Source of the DNA: Pseudomonas gingeri
GTDB taxonomy: Bacteria; Pseudomonadota; Gammaproteobacteria; Pseudomonadales; Pseudomonadaceae
DNA: 64,000 bases
Direction of reading: 5' to 3'
Assembly: GCF_013386115.1 (NCBI RefSeq)
Contig: NZ_JACAOR010000014.1
Span: 248,001 to 312,000, forward strand
The notes below the pieces were generated by a model that saw only the letters and a program-made list of their open reading frames with translations, searched no databases and was not told the origin of the DNA. The translations under genes were made by a program, and so were the position numbers. The stretch's first letter is position 1, and each line of letters opens with the position of its first letter. Positions 43,195-51,109 of this stretch are shown here, piece by piece.

Positions 43195-44247
43195 ATGACC
43201 CGACTCCCCCTCATATTCCTGATGGCTGCTGTAGTTACCAGTGTTAACGCCGCCGAAGATGTCCCTTTGGAGCGTTCTATCAAGGACTGGATTATCGGCT
43301 GTGATAACACGCGCGCTTGCACGGCTATCGGTGCCGTCCCGGTGCGCGACGATATCGGCACCACGACGTTTAGCCTGCGTGTAACGCGTGAAGCCGGCCC
43401 GCATGGAGACTTGCGGGTAGGCGTGTTCAGCTACAACGCCACCCGTGGTCAGCCAACACTCGATGGCAAACCGCTGAAAAATCGATTGGAGCCTGGCGAA
43501 CTCAAAGCAGGTAAGGTATCTGAGGTTTTTGCTCTGACCGGAACCAATGCCGACGCCTTGATCGCAGAGTTGCGCAACGGGCGGGAGTTGATTTTACCCA
43601 TTGAGGGCGGCACCTCCGCCGCCTCGCTAAACGGGATGAGCGCGGTTCTTTTGCTGATGGACTCGGTGCAGGGTCGGGTGGGTACACAGGACGCCCTGAT
43701 CTCCAAGGGACCAGGGCCAGGCAGCAGCGTGCCACAAGCACCTGTCGCGCCGCCGCTGCCGGGTTGGCAGGCACCCGTTGCACTAGCCCCGCGCAGGGCG
43801 AAAGAGGTCGCGGACACGGTGATGGCCGCCACGCGCAAGGAGTGGCAAGAAGATCTGAGTGAAGGCGTTGCGCCAAAAGCGCAAGCCTATGCCTTGAGTG
43901 CAGATCAAGCGCTAGTGATCATCCAGACCGGCTGTGGGGCATACAACTGTTTCTACAATATTTACCAGGCGCCCCTGGACCACCCGGAGCAGGCGCGCAA
44001 AGCGCTGATCGCCGAGGTGCCAAACCTGCCGGAAAGGGAGCCTCTGGGCAGCGTCGATTTTGATCCGGCCACGGGTGAACTGAGCAGTGAGGCGCTGGCG
44101 ATGGGCATGGGAGGTTGTGGCACTGCGCTGCGTTGGCGCTACGACGGTACCGGTTTCACGCTGACGCGTGCGGCTGAAATGAACACTTGCATGGGACTGG
44201 AGCAGACTGACTGGCCTGTGCTGTGGCGTACCGAGGCAAGCCGCTAG
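43195..44247 (+). CDS. DUF1176-family exported protein
   Basis: A 350-residue exported protein of the DUF1176 type. It has a signal peptide (MTRLPLIFLMAAVVTSVNA), then WIIGCDNTRACTAIG close to the mature N-terminus with the family's paired Cys, and a later IQTGCGAYNCFYNIYQAPLD with two further Cys, likely disulfides in the periplasm. LSSEALAMGMGGCGTALRWR and a final MNTCMGLEQTDWPVLWRT complete the pattern. The function is unknown. I used ATG 43195; a TTG one codon earlier is possible. A REP palindrome follows the stop. Confidence 0.85.
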   Translation: MTRLPLIFLMAAVVTSVNAAEDVPLERSIKDWIIGCDNTRACTAIGAVPVRDDIGTTTFSLRVTREAGPHGDLRVGVFSYNATRGQPTLDGKPLKNRLEPGELKAGKVSEVFALTGTNADALIAELRNGRELILPIEGGTSAASLNGMSAVLLLMDSVQGRVGTQDALISKGPGPGSSVPQAPVAPPLPGWQAPVALAPRRAKEVADTVMAATRKEWQEDLSEGVAPKAQAYALSADQALVIIQTGCGAYNCFYNIYQAPLDHPEQARKALIAEVPNLPEREPLGSVDFDPATGELSSEALAMGMGGCGTALRWRYDGTGFTLTRAAEMNTCMGLEQTDWPVLWRTEASR

Positions 44248-44266
44248 AACTGTCGAATACATCAAT

Positions 44267-44301
44267 GTTTGTGGCGAGGAGCGAGCTCCCTCGCCACAAA
44301 C
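44267..44301. repeat. REP palindrome, second sequence type
   Basis: GTTTGTGGCGAGG and its complement CCTCGCCACAAAC flank AGCGAGCT; this is the GTGGCGAGGGAGC-type Pseudomonas REP, different from the TAGGAGCCGGC type. It lies between convergent genes and probably serves as their terminator. Confidence 0.82.
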
Positions 44302-44321
44302 AGGTGTAGCCCCTTACCCAT

Positions 44322-44978
44322 TCAGGAAGCCTTCAACGCCCGTAACTCACCCTCTACACGCGCCGCATTGCAGTAGGTGTCCAGCATCTCCAGCACCTGG
44401 TCGCCCGTGAGGACTTTACCGTTCAGTTGCAGGCCGAATAGCGTCAGGCATATCTGTGGCTCCCGGGAGCGCTTGATCTTGACGTGGGGCATCAGTGGGC
44501 CCGCGGCGTTTTTGCAGGCTGGCAACGGGACACCCTCGCGCAATGTCAGTGTGATCCATATCTTGATGCGGCCCTCTTTGATGTGGATATCACCGATATC
44601 CAGCAGATCGATTTCTGCATCAAGGTTGCGAAACCACAAGTGGCTATGGGTCAGGCGCATCAGGATTTCTTCGCCGGCCCGACGGTGCAGCCACACCCCG
44701 CTGAGCAAGACCAGCGCCACGATTGCAAAAATCCCTCCCATAAACGCGTTTTTGCCATCCCATATACTCCCGCCAGCCATCACGAAAGCGAACAGTGACA
44801 AGAGCAACAGGGTGCGGCGCACCTTGCGTGGGTAGGCCAGTTCGGTGACTGCGGGCACCTCGGCCAGCCATTCCTCGCGTTCCTGGATGGCAGCCTGCAA
44901 CTGATCGCCAGTGTGCTGGTTAAAATCTTCAGTGAGGGATTGGGCCAGGCTGGCCAGTGGACCATCAGGGTGGTTCAT
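44322..44978 (-). CDS. Hypothetical two-pass membrane protein, operon with M48 protease
   Basis: A 218-residue protein with a hydrophilic N-terminus and a hairpin of two membrane segments (LLLLSLFAFVMAGGSIWDG and FMGGIFAIVALVLLSGVWLH, about residues 52-95). A cytoplasmic C-terminal domain follows (WFRNLDAEIDLLDIGDIHIK; EPQICLTLFGLQLNGKVLTG). No family is recognised. Its ATG overlaps the stop of the M48 protease gene by four bases, so the two are co-translated. The operon context suggests a partner or regulator of the protease. Confidence 0.82.
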   Translation of the reverse strand: MNHPDGPLASLAQSLTEDFNQHTGDQLQAAIQEREEWLAEVPAVTELAYPRKVRRTLLLLSLFAFVMAGGSIWDGKNAFMGGIFAIVALVLLSGVWLHRRAGEEILMRLTHSHLWFRNLDAEIDLLDIGDIHIKEGRIKIWITLTLREGVPLPACKNAAGPLMPHVKIKRSREPQICLTLFGLQLNGKVLTGDQVLEMLDTYCNAARVEGELRALKAS

Positions 44979-46447
44979 ACCGGTACTCCATTCTTGTTGG
45001 CATCGACAGCCGACTGCGGATCATTAGTGAGTTGACTGAACCACTGGCGGTCGTGCGCGGTGGGCGCCCGTGTTGCCTGGGCCAGCAACTGGTCGTCAAG
45101 AACCACGCCCAGTTGCTGCAGGCGCACGGCAGTGGGGGGATGGGTATCGAACGGATGAGCGATCGCGTGATCCATCACCGCCTCGTTCAAGATCACCGGA
45201 GCCTGGCGAAGGTGTTCCGCTAACGCCTGGATCAAGTTGGTGTGGGTACGCTGGCCGAGCAGTTTGTTGACTTCGGCGTCAAGGGCGATGACGCGCAGCA
45301 GCGCCTGGCAAAAGAGCCGCTCACCGGCAATTTGCGCACCTACCCGATCCGCCACCAATTCCTGCGCACGGCTCCAGTGGTGCACGGCTATCTGGAAGTG
45401 GTGCAGAAAGTGCCACGTCATCCAGATCGCCGGACGTTCGATCCAGGACGGCATGTCATCCACCGCGCTAATGTTCAGGAAATGCATATACATCAGGCTG
45501 AACCGTGCCCCAGCTTCACTGCCGCGCTCGGTGTCGCGGCTGCTGAAGTGGCCAAGCTCATGGCCGATAATCGAGGCTGTTTCTTCCTGGCTCAAGGTCG
45601 ACAGGAAAGTGAGCGGCAGGTACATCGTACGGCCCGTCAACAGTTGTCCCGAGGGTTGCAGGGCCACCTGGACACTGGTGACGAAAAACGATTGATCGAC
45701 CCCAATCACAATGTGGTCTGGCACGGGCGCGCTGGTGACGGCTGCCAGTTTTTCGATCCATTCCCATAAGGCCGGGGCGCTGGTCCGGCTGATTGACCGC
45801 CCCAGAAACCCGGATTGCGGCGTTTCCATATCCTGCCATTGCCGACGCAGGCGCCCGATCAACAGCACGCCCAGGTACAGCATCACCAGCAAGGGCACAA
45901 CGACCAGCAGTATCGTCATGCCGCTGTTCTGGCGGTTGCTCCAGCCCCAGCTGACTTCATACAGCAGGGCCATCGCCAACGCCCCGACAATCAACCCGGT
46001 GTAGACCACCAGCCACTGTCCCAGCGCACGCCAACTCAGTACCAGGCGATCATAAAGAAAGTCCCGCGAGCGCAACGCGCGCCAGGCATCCAGGCGCAGC
46101 TTTAACCAGGTAGCAGTGCCCGCCAGCACGGCCGCGATCGCCAGCCAGTAACCGAGAAACGCCAGGACCTGGCGCATGTGCACCGATCCCTGGTCGGCAT
46201 CGGCCCGAGCGACCTCACGTTGCAGGTAGCCACGCAGACTATCGTCCGAGATTACCGGTGTTGTGCGCCATTGTTGCGGCAGTTGCTGCCTCAATTCATC
46301 GCTCGGGCTGGCGAGCCATTGGCGCATCACCTGCGCTTCTTCCAGTGTGCTGTCGGCACGCCAGCTCTGAATGCTGCTCCAGCCCATCAGTACCAGCGGC
46401 AGCAGCAACATCGCCAGGCCCCACGACCATCGTCTCAACAGACTCAT
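44975..46447 (-). CDS. Membrane-bound M48-family zinc metalloprotease
   Basis: A 490-residue protein. There are four membrane segments in the first 200 residues (near 10-30, 85-110, 130-155 and 170-195). A peptidase domain follows with the HExxH motif in SIIGHELGHFSSRDTERGSE near residue 293 and the third zinc ligand in RAQELVADRVGAQIAG, near residue 360. HtpX-like M48 enzymes act in envelope quality control. Here the chain is longer than HtpX (about 290) and more like the Ste24-type or YggG-extended group. It is the middle gene of a three-gene minus-strand operon with four bases between it and the exported protein gene upstream. Confidence 0.9.
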   Translation of the reverse strand: MSLLRRWSWGLAMLLLPLVLMGWSSIQSWRADSTLEEAQVMRQWLASPSDELRQQLPQQWRTTPVISDDSLRGYLQREVARADADQGSVHMRQVLAFLGYWLAIAAVLAGTATWLKLRLDAWRALRSRDFLYDRLVLSWRALGQWLVVYTGLIVGALAMALLYEVSWGWSNRQNSGMTILLVVVPLLVMLYLGVLLIGRLRRQWQDMETPQSGFLGRSISRTSAPALWEWIEKLAAVTSAPVPDHIVIGVDQSFFVTSVQVALQPSGQLLTGRTMYLPLTFLSTLSQEETASIIGHELGHFSSRDTERGSEAGARFSLMYMHFLNISAVDDMPSWIERPAIWMTWHFLHHFQIAVHHWSRAQELVADRVGAQIAGERLFCQALLRVIALDAEVNKLLGQRTHTNLIQALAEHLRQAPVILNEAVMDHAIAHPFDTHPPTAVRLQQLGVVLDDQLLAQATRAPTAHDRQWFSQLTNDPQSAVDANKNGVPV

Positions 46448-46450
46448 GGC

Positions 46451-46879
46451 TCAGTTCGCCTGGAGATAGTCAGTGAGAAACGCTTGCGCATTGCCCTGAC
46501 TTGCCAGAGCCTCGTTATAGGCGACTGCCAGCGCTTTTGCTTCGCCTGGCAAGTACAGCTCTCCCCAGCCGTTTTGCAGAATCAGTACGACGAACTTCTG
46601 ACCGTCTACCGTGGTGTAATAGCGCGTGTCCTTGCTGGTCTTCTCGACAGACATCTTTTGAATTTTCAGGTTCCAGTCGTGGTCAGCGCCTTCCACTTGC
46701 ACCAGTGCCTGATTTTCGTCACGCGCCCCGATACGCAGTGTCCAGACTTTCACCCCGGCCTCACCCGAATACGCAGCGACCTTATCTGCTACGTCCGGGC
46801 GATCTTGAGCGAGGGTATTGCCCGTCATGACGGTCAGTACCAGGCTTAGCACGGCAGCCCATTTGCGATAAATCAGCAT
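46451..46879 (-). CDS. Exported hypothetical protein, first gene of M48 operon
   Basis: A 142-residue protein with a signal peptide (MLIYRKWAAVLSLVLTVMTG, cleavage near TLA-Q). The mature part is acidic and mostly beta, with a run QKFVVLILQNGWGELYLPGE and no Cys. I do not recognise a family. It precedes the M48 protease gene by four bases, so it may be a substrate, periplasmic partner or inhibitor of that protease. The AraC gene is divergent, with a 161-base shared upstream region. Confidence 0.8.
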   Translation of the reverse strand: MLIYRKWAAVLSLVLTVMTGNTLAQDRPDVADKVAAYSGEAGVKVWTLRIGARDENQALVQVEGADHDWNLKIQKMSVEKTSKDTRYYTTVDGQKFVVLILQNGWGELYLPGEAKALAVAYNEALASQGNAQAFLTDYLQAN

Positions 46880-47040
46880 ACTCAGGTTCCTTGAATTTCA
46901 CGGCCGACCATTGAAATTCACCCTCAGCGATCTGCCAACCGTGCAGGCCGTTGCGCACAACAATGAGCCTGCGGTTCACAACGACGAGTGACGGGGTACA
47001 ATGGGGCGAACACATAAGGACATGACCCAACCCCTTCTTG

Positions 47041-47988
47041 ATGAAACGCCAGAATCCTTATCTCGACACACACTTCTGTTTCGATCACCCGGGCCCCCTG
47101 GACCAAGCCGGCGTATTCGACGACAGCGCTCGTCAGGTTATTGGTTCTGCCATCGGCCACTACCGCGCGCGGACCGTTCGGCCTGACCTGCAGTATTTCG
47201 ACTGTGACTTGCAGTTCCCCGAGCCGCTGACTATCCACAAGGTATTGCCCGACAGTGTGTGCATCGTGCATGTGCTCGGCGGACAGTGGCAGCATCGGGT
47301 CGACGGTGTGCTCAATGAATACACCACTGGCGCAGTCCATGCGCTGGGCCTGAGTGAAAGCATGGAAACCGTCGATCAACTGCCCGCCGGCAGTCATGCG
47401 CGTATGGCCGGGCTACGCATCGCAGGCGATTATTTGCGCGAGCTGGCCGAAGAAGACTCGTCGCTCCAGCCGTTACTCAGCCTGCTCAATGACGGAGTTC
47501 AATTTTCGGAGCTGCACGGCTGCCCTGCACTGGGGCGTTTGCTGGAGCGGATTTATCACTCTCCGTACCAAGGCGCTTTGGAGCGCCTTAATCAGGAAAG
47601 CCTGAGCCTGGCAGCGCTGGTGGAGCTGGCCGCCCATCTAGCCCCTCAACCTGCCAGGCCAATACCTGCGGTACGCGGTCATTCAGACCTGGCCCATGAA
47701 GCGCGGATTCAACTGGATGCCAACCTCATCGCCCCTCCCGGTACTCAAGCGCTGGCCCGGAGCCTGGGTGTGGGGGAAACCACGTTGCGCCGGGCGTTCA
47801 GTCAAATCTACGGCCAGTCGATGCTGGATTATGTGCGCCAGCAACGCATGGAGCTTGCTCGCAATCTGCTTCGTCAGCGCAAGTGGCAGGTGGCGCAGAT
47901 CGCCTACCGTCTGGGCTACGCCAATCCCGCTAACTTCAACCACGCATACAAGGCCTACTTTGGTCACCCGCCAGGTGCCGAACGCTAG
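47041..47988 (+). CDS. AraC-family transcriptional regulator
   Basis: A 315-residue regulator with a C-terminal double HTH of the AraC/XylS type: LARSLGVGETTLRRAFSQIY, then the second helix pair QVAQIAYRLGYANPANFNHA ending AYKAYFGHPP. The N-terminal 200 residues form a cupin-free sensory part with QYFDCDLQFPEPLTIHKVLP. PchR-like siderophore regulators share this two-part layout and the distal position of HTH, but no siderophore gene is adjacent, so the inducer is unknown. I used ATG 47041; TTG 47038 is a one-codon alternative, and neither has a strong ribosome site. Confidence 0.88.
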   Translation: MKRQNPYLDTHFCFDHPGPLDQAGVFDDSARQVIGSAIGHYRARTVRPDLQYFDCDLQFPEPLTIHKVLPDSVCIVHVLGGQWQHRVDGVLNEYTTGAVHALGLSESMETVDQLPAGSHARMAGLRIAGDYLRELAEEDSSLQPLLSLLNDGVQFSELHGCPALGRLLERIYHSPYQGALERLNQESLSLAALVELAAHLAPQPARPIPAVRGHSDLAHEARIQLDANLIAPPGTQALARSLGVGETTLRRAFSQIYGQSMLDYVRQQRMELARNLLRQRKWQVAQIAYRLGYANPANFNHAYKAYFGHPPGAER

Positions 47989-48117
47989 AAAGCAAAGCAA
48001 TGGGATCTGATTTCGGCGCTATTGCATTGAAAATTATTTGCCGTTCGGGTTTTTTCTATCACTAAGTGACTAAATTTTTACACGTTGAATTGACCGCTTC
48101 CGGCCGGAAGTAGCCCT

Positions 48118-48290
48118 TCATAGGCGGCCGCGTTCGTCCCCTGTAAACGACATCTCCAGCGCCTTTGCGATGTGGGCCAAGATCTTTGTGCATTCGTCAG
48201 AAACAATGAGCGGTGGCTCATTAATCATGTAAAGCAGGTGTTCGAACGCTATTCCAGCCTCGTTGTGATCGACATAATCCAGAACGATTC
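48118..48290 (-). pseudogene. 3' remnant of a small immunity-type gene, cut by a repeat
   Basis: The minus-strand frame reads NEAGIAFEHLLYMINEPPLI, then VSDECTKILAHIAKALEM and a stop. It resembles the acidic, helical C-terminal half of MafI-like or contact-toxin immunity proteins. At 48291 the frame enters the multi-hairpin repeat, and no start codon with a ribosome site is found before it. The 5' part is therefore replaced or lost. No toxin gene survives next to it. Confidence 0.5.
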
Positions 48291-48399
48291 GATCGTACCC
48301 ACGCTCTGCGTGGGCATGCAGCCCGTGACGCTCTGCGTCACAAAGAGCGGACGCAGAGCGTCCAGTGAGACACTCCCACGCTGGAGCTTGGGAGCGATC
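48291..48399. repeat. Pseudomonas multi-hairpin intergenic repeat element
   Basis: A 109-base element bounded by GATCGT and its near-complement GCGATC. Inside are hairpins CCCACGC-TCT-GCGTGGG (48298-48314), GTGACGC-TCT-GCGTCAC (48325-48341) and GGACGC-AGA-GCGTCC (48349-48363), plus a fourth, weaker hairpin (48373-48394). I recall elements of this kind as scattered repeats in Pseudomonas. Here it interrupts an immunity-like frame. Confidence 0.75.
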
Positions 48400-48654
48400 A
48401 ATCACACCTCCAAATACATCACCAAACCCTACCCGACGTTTGCCATCGACGGCCTGCCGTTTGAGGTCTGGCTGCCACGGCAAGATCCCAGTACGGAGAG
48501 GGACCTGGTCAGCGCACATCGGGGTGTCGATCTTGATCATGACGTCGAGTTGATCCTCAAGGCTGCGCAGGCCTGCTTCGAAGCCTTGCGGGCTCAGGAT
48601 CCATCACGCGCATCACATCGCGATATGGGGGCTGGCGAAAACCTCCCTCCATAA
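48400..48654 (+). pseudogene. Possible 3' remnant of an unknown gene to the right of the repeat
   Basis: The plus-strand frame continues from the repeat and has protein-like composition: SKYITKPYPTFAIDGLPFEV, then VDLDHDVELILKAAQACFEA, and a stop at 48654. It has no start of its own; the first 76 residues of the reading frame lie partly in the repeat. It may be the decayed end of a neighbour of the immunity-like gene. Family not recognised. Confidence 0.4.
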
Positions 48655-48696
48655 CCTGAAGGCAGTCCACGCCCAGCCTGTCCGCACGCCCAATCC

Positions 48697-49518
48697 TCAC
48701 ACCATCGCCAACCGATGCTTGCGCTTGGGCGGGACGAACACCCGGTCGATGGCGTCCAGGTCGTGCTCGTCCAGCTTGAGTTCGGCCGCCGCCGCATTGA
48801 GCCGCACATGCTCCAGGTTGACCGCCTTGGGGATCGCCAGCATGCCGTCCTGGCGCAGCACCCAGGCCAGGGCCACTTGCGCCGGCGTGGCGTTGTGCCG
48901 TTCGGCGATATGCTGGAGGGTCGAACTGTCGAGCAGGGCACCACCCTGGCCGACCGGGCAGTAGGCCATCAGCGGCAGGTTGTGTTGCTGCCACCACGGC
49001 AGCAGGTCGAACTCGATGCCGCGCTCTTCCAGGTTGTAAAGCACCTGGTTGGTGGCGCAGAACGGCGAGGCCAGTTCCTGCAGGTCCTCGACGTCGAAGT
49101 TGGATACGCCCCAGCGGCCGATCTTGCCCTGTTCGCGCAGTTGCTCGAAGGCCTCGACGGTTTCTTCCAGCGGGTACTGGCCGCGCCAGTGCAGCAGGTA
49201 CAGGTCGATATGGTCGGTGCCCAGGCGTCGCAGGCTGCGTTCGCAGGCCAAGGGAATGCCCTTGCGGCTGGCGTTGTGCGGATAGACCTTGCTGACCAGG
49301 AACACCTTGTCGCGTTGCCCGGCGATGGCCTGGCCGACGACTTCCTCGGCGCCACCCTCGGCATACATTTCGGCGGTATCGATCAGGCTCATGCCCAGTT
49401 CGATGCCGGTTTGCAGGGCACGCACTTCATGGGCGCGCTGTTGCCGGTCCTCGCCCATGCGCCAGGTGCCCTGGCCAATGACGGGAACGGCCACGCCGGC
49501 CAGATCGAGCGTTCGCAT
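48697..49518 (-). CDS. Aldo/keto reductase
   Basis: A 273-residue NADPH-dependent TIM-barrel reductase. It has GQGTWRMGEDRQQRAHEV at the start, the catalytic Asp/Tyr region LIDTAEMYAEGGAEEVVGQA, the Lys in VFLVSKVYPHNASRKG, the His in YLLHWRGQYPLEE, and the cofactor-binding end AIPKAVNLEHV. It reduces small aldehydes or ketones; the substrate is unknown. AAGGAGG five bases before ATG 49518 (MRTLDL) fixes the start; the longer frame beginning at 49542 is unlikely. It stands alone. Confidence 0.92.
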   Translation of the reverse strand: MRTLDLAGVAVPVIGQGTWRMGEDRQQRAHEVRALQTGIELGMSLIDTAEMYAEGGAEEVVGQAIAGQRDKVFLVSKVYPHNASRKGIPLACERSLRRLGTDHIDLYLLHWRGQYPLEETVEAFEQLREQGKIGRWGVSNFDVEDLQELASPFCATNQVLYNLEERGIEFDLLPWWQQHNLPLMAYCPVGQGGALLDSSTLQHIAERHNATPAQVALAWVLRQDGMLAIPKAVNLEHVRLNAAAAELKLDEHDLDAIDRVFVPPKRKHRLAMV

Positions 49519-49644
49519 TGAAGCCTCCTTGGAGTTATCCATGTGGCAGCGGCGGGCCCCCGGGGTTCCGTCGCGCAGTTCTCTGGAATCTGATTCTAGC
49601 CATGTCGGCAGCAGGGTGAGGAGGATCGGATTGCTTATTCATTT

Positions 49645-49674
49645 AAGGAATAAAATGATGATTATTAATTCCTT
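49645..49674. promoter_or_regulatory. AT-rich inverted repeat upstream of the molbindin-sfnR pair
   Basis: AAGGAAT and ATTCCTT are 7-bp arms around 16 A/T-rich bases, in the only AT-rich stretch before the operon (first ATG 49755). It may be an operator or a bent-DNA site. No -24/-12 sigma54 element was seen here. Confidence 0.35.
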
Positions 49675-49754
49675 TTGAAAAATCCGATAAAGGTGCACTT
49701 TAGCTCCAGCACTGCACGATGTACGTGCCCCTTTACCAGATAGGAAGCTGCCCC

Positions 49755-49970
49755 ATGACCATCAAAGCGATCAACGTCCGTAACCAGTTCCGTGGCGTCA
49801 TCAAGGAAATCCTCATCGGTGACGTGGTCTCCGAGATCGATGTGCAAACCGCTTCGGGTATCGTCACTTCCGTCATCACCACGCGCTCGGTCCGCGACCT
49901 CGAACTGGCGGTCGGCAGCGAGGTGATCGCCTTCGTCAAATCCACAGAAGTCTCCATCGCCAAACTATGA
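49755..49970 (+). CDS. Molbindin-like TOBE-domain protein
   Basis: A 71-residue single TOBE/Mop domain (ATG 49755, preceded by AGGAAG). It opens MTIKAINVRNQFRGVIKEIL and ends with the strand VGSEVIAFVKSTEVSIAKL. Molbindins hold molybdate or tungstate as oligomers. Its stop overlaps the start of the sigma54 activator gene by four bases (ATGA), so the two are made together. This coupling suggests that the regulator or its enzymes respond to an oxyanion such as molybdate or perhaps sulfate, which is inference. Confidence 0.88.
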   Translation: MTIKAINVRNQFRGVIKEILIGDVVSEIDVQTASGIVTSVITTRSVRDLELAVGSEVIAFVKSTEVSIAKL

Positions 49971-51046
49971 GTACGAGCCCCGGACATCCCAGTCCGATCC
50001 TGACCCTGCCGCAGGGCGAAAAAGATCCGCTGTCGATTCGCGCCAAGGCCCTGGTGTTTGCCGACCCGCGCTCCCGGCAATTGCTCGATTACCTGCAGCG
50101 GGTCGGTCCCAGCGAAGCGCCGGTGCTGATCAATGGCGAGACCGGTACCGGCAAGGAGCTGGTGGCGCGTTATATCCATTCCTCCAGCGGTCGCAGCGGC
50201 GCCTTCGTGCCGGTGAACTGCGGGGCGATCAGCGAAACCCTCGCCGAGAGCGAGTTCTTCGGGCATGAGGCCGGGGCCTTTTCCGGGGCGGTCGGGCGGC
50301 GTGCCGGCTGGTTCGAGGAAGCCGACGGCGGCACGCTGTTTCTCGATGAGATCGGCGACCTGCCGCTACCGTTGCAGGTCAAGCTGCTGCGGGCCCTGCA
50401 GGAGCAGGAAATCGTCCGGGTCGGTTCGCGCAAGCCGATCAAGATCAATATCCGCCTGGTGACGGCGACCAACATCGACCTGGAGCAGGCGGTGGAGGCG
50501 GGGAATTTCCGCCTGGACCTGTTCTACCGGATCAATGTCGCCCAGGTCCAGGTGCTGCCGTTGCGCGAGCGTCCGCTGGACATCCTGCCGCTGGTGGAAC
50601 ACTTTCGCAAACTCTACAGCCTGCGCCTGAAAATCAGCGAACCGATGCTTTCCGAAGCGGCCACCCAGGCGCTGCTCGACTACCCCTGGCCGGGCAATAT
50701 CCGCGAGCTGGAAAACGTCGTGCACCTGGCCCTGCTGGTGGCGGGCGACAAGCCGATCCGTCCGGAACACCTGAAGTTCTCCGCCGGGCTCAGCGCTTCG
50801 CGGGCAAGCTCCAGTAGCAGCGTGGCGCGGGTTCCCCAGGACGTGATGCGCGAGCAGTTGCTGCGTCTGTTCGAGGTGCCGGGGGAAACCCTGCTGCACG
50901 ATATCGAGGACCTGATCGTGCGCGAGGCCTTTGCCTTCTGCGGCTTCAACCAGCTGCGCACGGCCGAGTTGCTGGGGATCACCCGCAATGCCATGCGCAC
51001 CTTGCTGGTCAATCACGGCATGCTCAAGGGCCGGGTTAAGTCCTGA
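49967..51046 (+). CDS. sfnR: SfnR-like sigma54-dependent activator
   Basis: A 359-residue bacterial enhancer-binding protein without an N-terminal receiver or sensory domain. The AAA+ core starts near residue 27, with Walker A GETGTGKE (57-64), the sigma54-contact loop GAFSGA (103-108; the usual form is GAFTGA) and Walker B GGTLFLDEIGDLP. A Fis-type HTH is at the end (AFCGFNQLRTAELLGITRNA). SfnR in P. putida, of this short build, activates dimethyl-sulfone and sulfonate genes during sulfur starvation. It faces five flavin monooxygenase genes, and the promoter at 59488-59503 is its likely target. Confidence 0.88.
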   Translation: MSTSPGHPSPILTLPQGEKDPLSIRAKALVFADPRSRQLLDYLQRVGPSEAPVLINGETGTGKELVARYIHSSSGRSGAFVPVNCGAISETLAESEFFGHEAGAFSGAVGRRAGWFEEADGGTLFLDEIGDLPLPLQVKLLRALQEQEIVRVGSRKPIKINIRLVTATNIDLEQAVEAGNFRLDLFYRINVAQVQVLPLRERPLDILPLVEHFRKLYSLRLKISEPMLSEAATQALLDYPWPGNIRELENVVHLALLVAGDKPIRPEHLKFSAGLSASRASSSSSVARVPQDVMREQLLRLFEVPGETLLHDIEDLIVREAFAFCGFNQLRTAELLGITRNAMRTLLVNHGMLKGRVKS

Positions 51047-51089
51047 GGTTGTTTGGTTGGGGGATAGGGGGGGATGGCCGCCTTTGGCG

Positions 51090-51109
51090 GATCGCCGGCA
51101 AGCCGGCTC
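51090..51109. repeat. REP palindrome between convergent sfnR and ssuD-like genes
   Basis: GCCGGCAAGCCGGC at 51094-51107 with flanking ATC and CTCC is half of the TAGGAGCCGGC-type REP. It lies between two converging genes and probably ends both transcripts. Confidence 0.8.

Noticed and set aside
48172..48654. A 160-codon plus-strand frame read as a normal gene
   Set aside because: Its middle is the hairpin repeat and its first part reads antisense through the immunity-like remnant, so it is not an intact gene.
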